Source: an uncultured Pelagibacteraceae bacterium (lineage in GTDB: Bacteria > Pseudomonadota > Alphaproteobacteria > Pelagibacterales > Pelagibacteraceae). Taken from it: a DNA stretch of 64,000 nucleotides. The stretch lies in NCBI GenBank assembly GCA_902624045.1, contig CACNVX010000001.1:1-64000 (forward strand), in the 5' to 3' direction. The position numbers were made by a program, and so were the translations under genes. The notes beneath the pieces are model-generated. The model searched no databases, was not told the origin of the DNA, and was given only the letters and a program-made list of their open reading frames with translations. Of the stretch, positions 62,748 through 64,000 are shown in pieces (within the stretch, counting starts at the first letter, position 1; every line of letters starts with the position of its first letter).

Positions 62748-63280
62748 TGAAACTTAAAAAATTTAAATTCAAAAAAGTTAAAAGTACTAATAATACAGCT
62801 ATAAGAATTATTAAAGAAAGTAATTATAATTTAGGTATGGTTATCGCTGAAACGCAAACAAATGGCAGAGGACAGTACGGACGAAAATGGATTTCATCAA
62901 AAGGAAATTTATTTGTATCTTTTTTTAATGAATTAAATAAAAAAAATTTATCAATAAATACTATAACTAAAATTAATTGTCTTTTAGTTAAAAAATTATT
63001 ATCTACACTAACTAGAAAAAAAATAATATTTAAAAAACCAAACGATCTTTTAATTGATAGAAAAAAAATATGTGGAATTTTACAAGAAGTTATATATTTA
63101 AATAAAAAAAAATTTTTAATCACTGGTATAGGTATAAATATAATAAAAAATCCATATATCAAAAATTATCCATCTACAAACTTGCAAGAAGTAACTAAAA
63201 AAAGTATTAGTAAAATAAATGTTGAAAATAAACTCAAACAACTTTTTGAAAAAAGTTTATCTAAATTATATAAAAATTAA
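62747..63280 (+). CDS. birA: Biotin--[acetyl-CoA-carboxylase] ligase BirA (catalytic type, no HTH)
   Basis: 177-residue biotin protein ligase that attaches biotin to carboxylase carrier proteins. ETQTNGRGQYGRKWISSKGNLFVS contains the GRGRxG-type biotinyl-AMP loop (here GRGQYGRKW), and the KKICGILQE and TGIGINI segments follow. No N-terminal DNA-binding domain is present, and the C-terminal SH3-like domain is short or missing. Its Lys/Asn-rich composition is more extreme than in the nuo genes. Three bases before coaX. Confidence 0.9.
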   Translation: MKLKKFKFKKVKSTNNTAIRIIKESNYNLGMVIAETQTNGRGQYGRKWISSKGNLFVSFFNELNKKNLSINTITKINCLLVKKLLSTLTRKKIIFKKPNDLLIDRKKICGILQEVIYLNKKKFLITGIGINIIKNPYIKNYPSTNLQEVTKKSISKINVENKLKQLFEKSLSKLYKN

Positions 63281-63283
63281 AAA

Positions 63284-64000
63284 ATGTATATTTTAGGTGA
63301 TATAGGTAATACTGAAACTAAAGTTTGTATTGTTTCTAAAAAAAATAAAATTTTAAAAAAAATTACTTTTTTGTCTAAATCTGTTAATATTAAACAACTT
63401 AATGGTTTATTCAAAAAAAATAAAATTCAATTCAATAAAATAGAAAAAATATTATTTTGTAGTGTAGTACCCAGCACATTCAAAATAATTAAAAAATTTT
63501 TATCAAAAAAAATTAAAATAAAATGCTTAGAGGTAAAAAATTTAAACTTAAAATCGCTTATAAAAATTAAAGTTGATTATAAACAAGTAGGTTCAGATAG
63601 AATTAGCAATACCATCAGTGTTATGAATAATAAAAATAATTTTATTATTTTAGATTTTGGAACGGCAACGACTTTTGATGTTCTTGTTAAAGATACTTAT
63701 TATGGAGGGATTATTGCCCCTGGTTTGAGATTGTCTCTGAACACATTATCTCATAAAGCATCTTTAATTCCAAAAATAGATCTTAAAAAGGTAAACAAGG
63801 TTATTGGTAAAAATACAATAAGTGCCGTTAGATCAGGCTTTTTTTGGGGTTATGCAGGTTTAATTGACAATATTATTAATTTAATTAAGAAGGAAACTCG
63901 AAAATCTTTCAAAGTAATTATTACCGGTGGATTTTCAAATTTATTTAAAAATTCAATTAAAACGAAAACAAGTCATAACCAAGATATTACAATTAAAGGT
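63284..64000 (+). CDS. coaX: Type III pantothenate kinase CoaX, C-terminus cut by window edge
   Basis: Open frame from ATG 63284 to the end of the window (239 codons, no stop). First step of coenzyme A synthesis. Motifs: DIGNTETK at residues 6-13 (phosphate loop), GSDRISNT in the middle, DFGTATTFDVL (catalytic Asp region) and GGIIAPGLRLS. The usual length is about 255, so only a short tail is missing. Type III kinases have low ATP affinity and are not inhibited by CoA. It continues the nuo-birA run. Confidence 0.93.
   Translation, partial: MYILGDIGNTETKVCIVSKKNKILKKITFLSKSVNIKQLNGLFKKNKIQFNKIEKILFCSVVPSTFKIIKKFLSKKIKIKCLEVKNLNLKSLIKIKVDYKQVGSDRISNTISVMNNKNNFIILDFGTATTFDVLVKDTYYGGIIAPGLRLSLNTLSHKASLIPKIDLKKVNKVIGKNTISAVRSGFFWGYAGLIDNIINLIKKETRKSFKVIITGGFSNLFKNSIKTKTSHNQDITIKG

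Noticed and set aside
1-64000. CRISPR arrays, insertion sequences, prophage genes, rRNA or plasmid-type genes
   Set aside because: None seen on either strand: no regularly spaced repeats, no transposase, integrase or phage proteins.

Overview
The window is a low-GC, tightly packed stretch of an alphaproteobacterial chromosome. Gene content and style fit a SAR11 (Pelagibacterales, Candidatus Pelagibacter-like) genome: strong A+T bias, lysine/asparagine/isoleucine-rich proteins, many 1-8 nt gene overlaps, very short intergenic gaps, no insertion sequences, no phage genes, no CRISPR and no rRNA. The assignment is from gene content and composition; no database search was run.

Layout. 1-15.9 kb is mostly housekeeping: a DEAD-box helicase (cut by the left edge), YajQ, the site-2 protease RseP, HU, AmtB, a Bcp peroxiredoxin next to a glycosyltransferase-like gene, a rhodanese, a DsbA-like isomerase, an ABA4-like membrane protein, RecX, a CysQ-like phosphatase between two small genes, MnmA, MetC, an MFS carrier, a PabB/TrpE-PabA-PabC chorismate trio and a HIT protein. 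16-26.6 kb is an organosulfonate/sulfite block: aprM-aprB-aprA plus an unknown 116-aa gene, a small membrane ORF, a TauE/SafE exporter, and a divergent suyA-suyB-yeiH / xsc pair followed by a flavin amine oxidase. SuyAB and Xsc both release sulfite; AprBA can oxidise it to APS, and the two exporters could remove sulfite or sulfate. 26.6-37 kb holds a DMT carrier, an M23 peptidase, an SDR, TerC, a GMC dehydrogenase divergent from a TRAP transporter, an NCS1 permease and a zinc alcohol dehydrogenase. The GMC/TRAP pair may feed the sulfonate block (an isethionate-type route), which is inference.

37-48.9 kb: a DUF3047 protein, YbgC, a family-5 uracil-DNA glycosylase, a histidine phosphatase, small ORFs, tRNA-Leu, the proteostasis series tig-clpP-clpX-lon, a multi-membrane protein divergent from a GT2 glycosyltransferase, and a tRNA-Val/tRNA-Asp pair present twice as identical 174-bp copies. 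48.9-62.7 kb is the full 14-gene complex I operon nuoA-N, with birA and a right-truncated coaX continuing from it.

Seven short reading frames (27 to 57 codons) are added that are easily missed: a DUF3553-like protein, two very basic proteins and four small membrane or secreted candidates. The most notable items are the sulfonate/sulfite block with its unknown parts, the identical tRNA duplication, a 27-residue protein that is 16/27 Lys+Arg, and several candidate operator-like repeats.
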